From Oscillospiraceae bacterium (GTDB lineage Bacteria; Bacillota; Clostridia; Oscillospirales; Ruminococcaceae): DNA of 13,859 nt. The translations under genes and the position numbers were made by a program. Shown in pieces: positions 13,828 to 13,859 of the stretch. The stretch spans positions 1-13,859 of the forward strand of contig JAEDJV010000060.1 in the NCBI GenBank assembly GCA_016296165.1, given 5' to 3'. The notes under the pieces are model-generated. The model did not search any database, was not told the origin of the DNA, and saw nothing but the letters and a program-made list of their open reading frames with translations. Within the stretch, counting starts at the first letter, position 1. Each line of letters opens with the position of its first letter.

Positions 13828-13859
13828 ATAATTTTCCTCCCTTTTGTTTTATTACATTG

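Overview
The window is AT-rich Firmicutes DNA, most likely from a Ruminococcus-like gut or rumen Clostridium relative. The strongest pointer is a secreted protein with a C-terminal type I dockerin (10906-12201). Purine-rich Shine-Dalgarno sites, the Clostridia-type WYL regulators and the phenylacetate-CoA ligase/ACT gene pair fit the same assignment. No transposase, integrase, CRISPR array or canonical complete tRNA was found.

Layout. (1) 2-539: the end of a probable phenylacetate-CoA ligase gene, then a tandem ACT-domain gene. A GC-rich tandem hairpin repeat and a strong terminator (665-701) follow. (2) 843-6772: a compact five-gene + strand cluster. It encodes an ECF-like sigma factor, a membrane-anchored beta-propeller protein (candidate anti-sigma or sensor), a DUF4349 lipoprotein and two overlapping WYL-domain genes, closed by a terminator at 6794-6823. 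(3) 6826-7239: a good promoter followed by about 380 bases of hairpin-rich, gene-free DNA. It carries a textbook tRNA T-arm (6962-6978) inside something that is not a normal tRNA, and it leads into an SPFH/slipin-like gene (7240-8340). (4) 8380-9979: a clear promoter and a secreted coiled-coil M23 peptidoglycan hydrolase. (5) 10014-10616 on the - strand: an HD-domain phosphohydrolase, convergent with the hydrolase across a shared bidirectional terminator. (6) 10906-12201: a secreted transglutaminase-like/dockerin protein, ending at a 14-bp bidirectional terminator. (7) 12258-13827 on the - strand: a two-gene TerD-AIM24 operon.

How the genes work together. Most of the window concerns the cell envelope and its monitoring. 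The sigma/propeller/lipoprotein/WYL cluster has the form of an envelope-sensing regulatory unit. SPFH proteins scaffold membranes, the M23 protein remodels the wall, the dockerin protein would be displayed on a cohesin scaffold, and TerD/AIM24 belong to stress-response families. The regulatory links are inference; gene order, spacing, motifs and hairpins are read from the sequence. The least explained element is the structured, tRNA-like leader in front of the SPFH gene.
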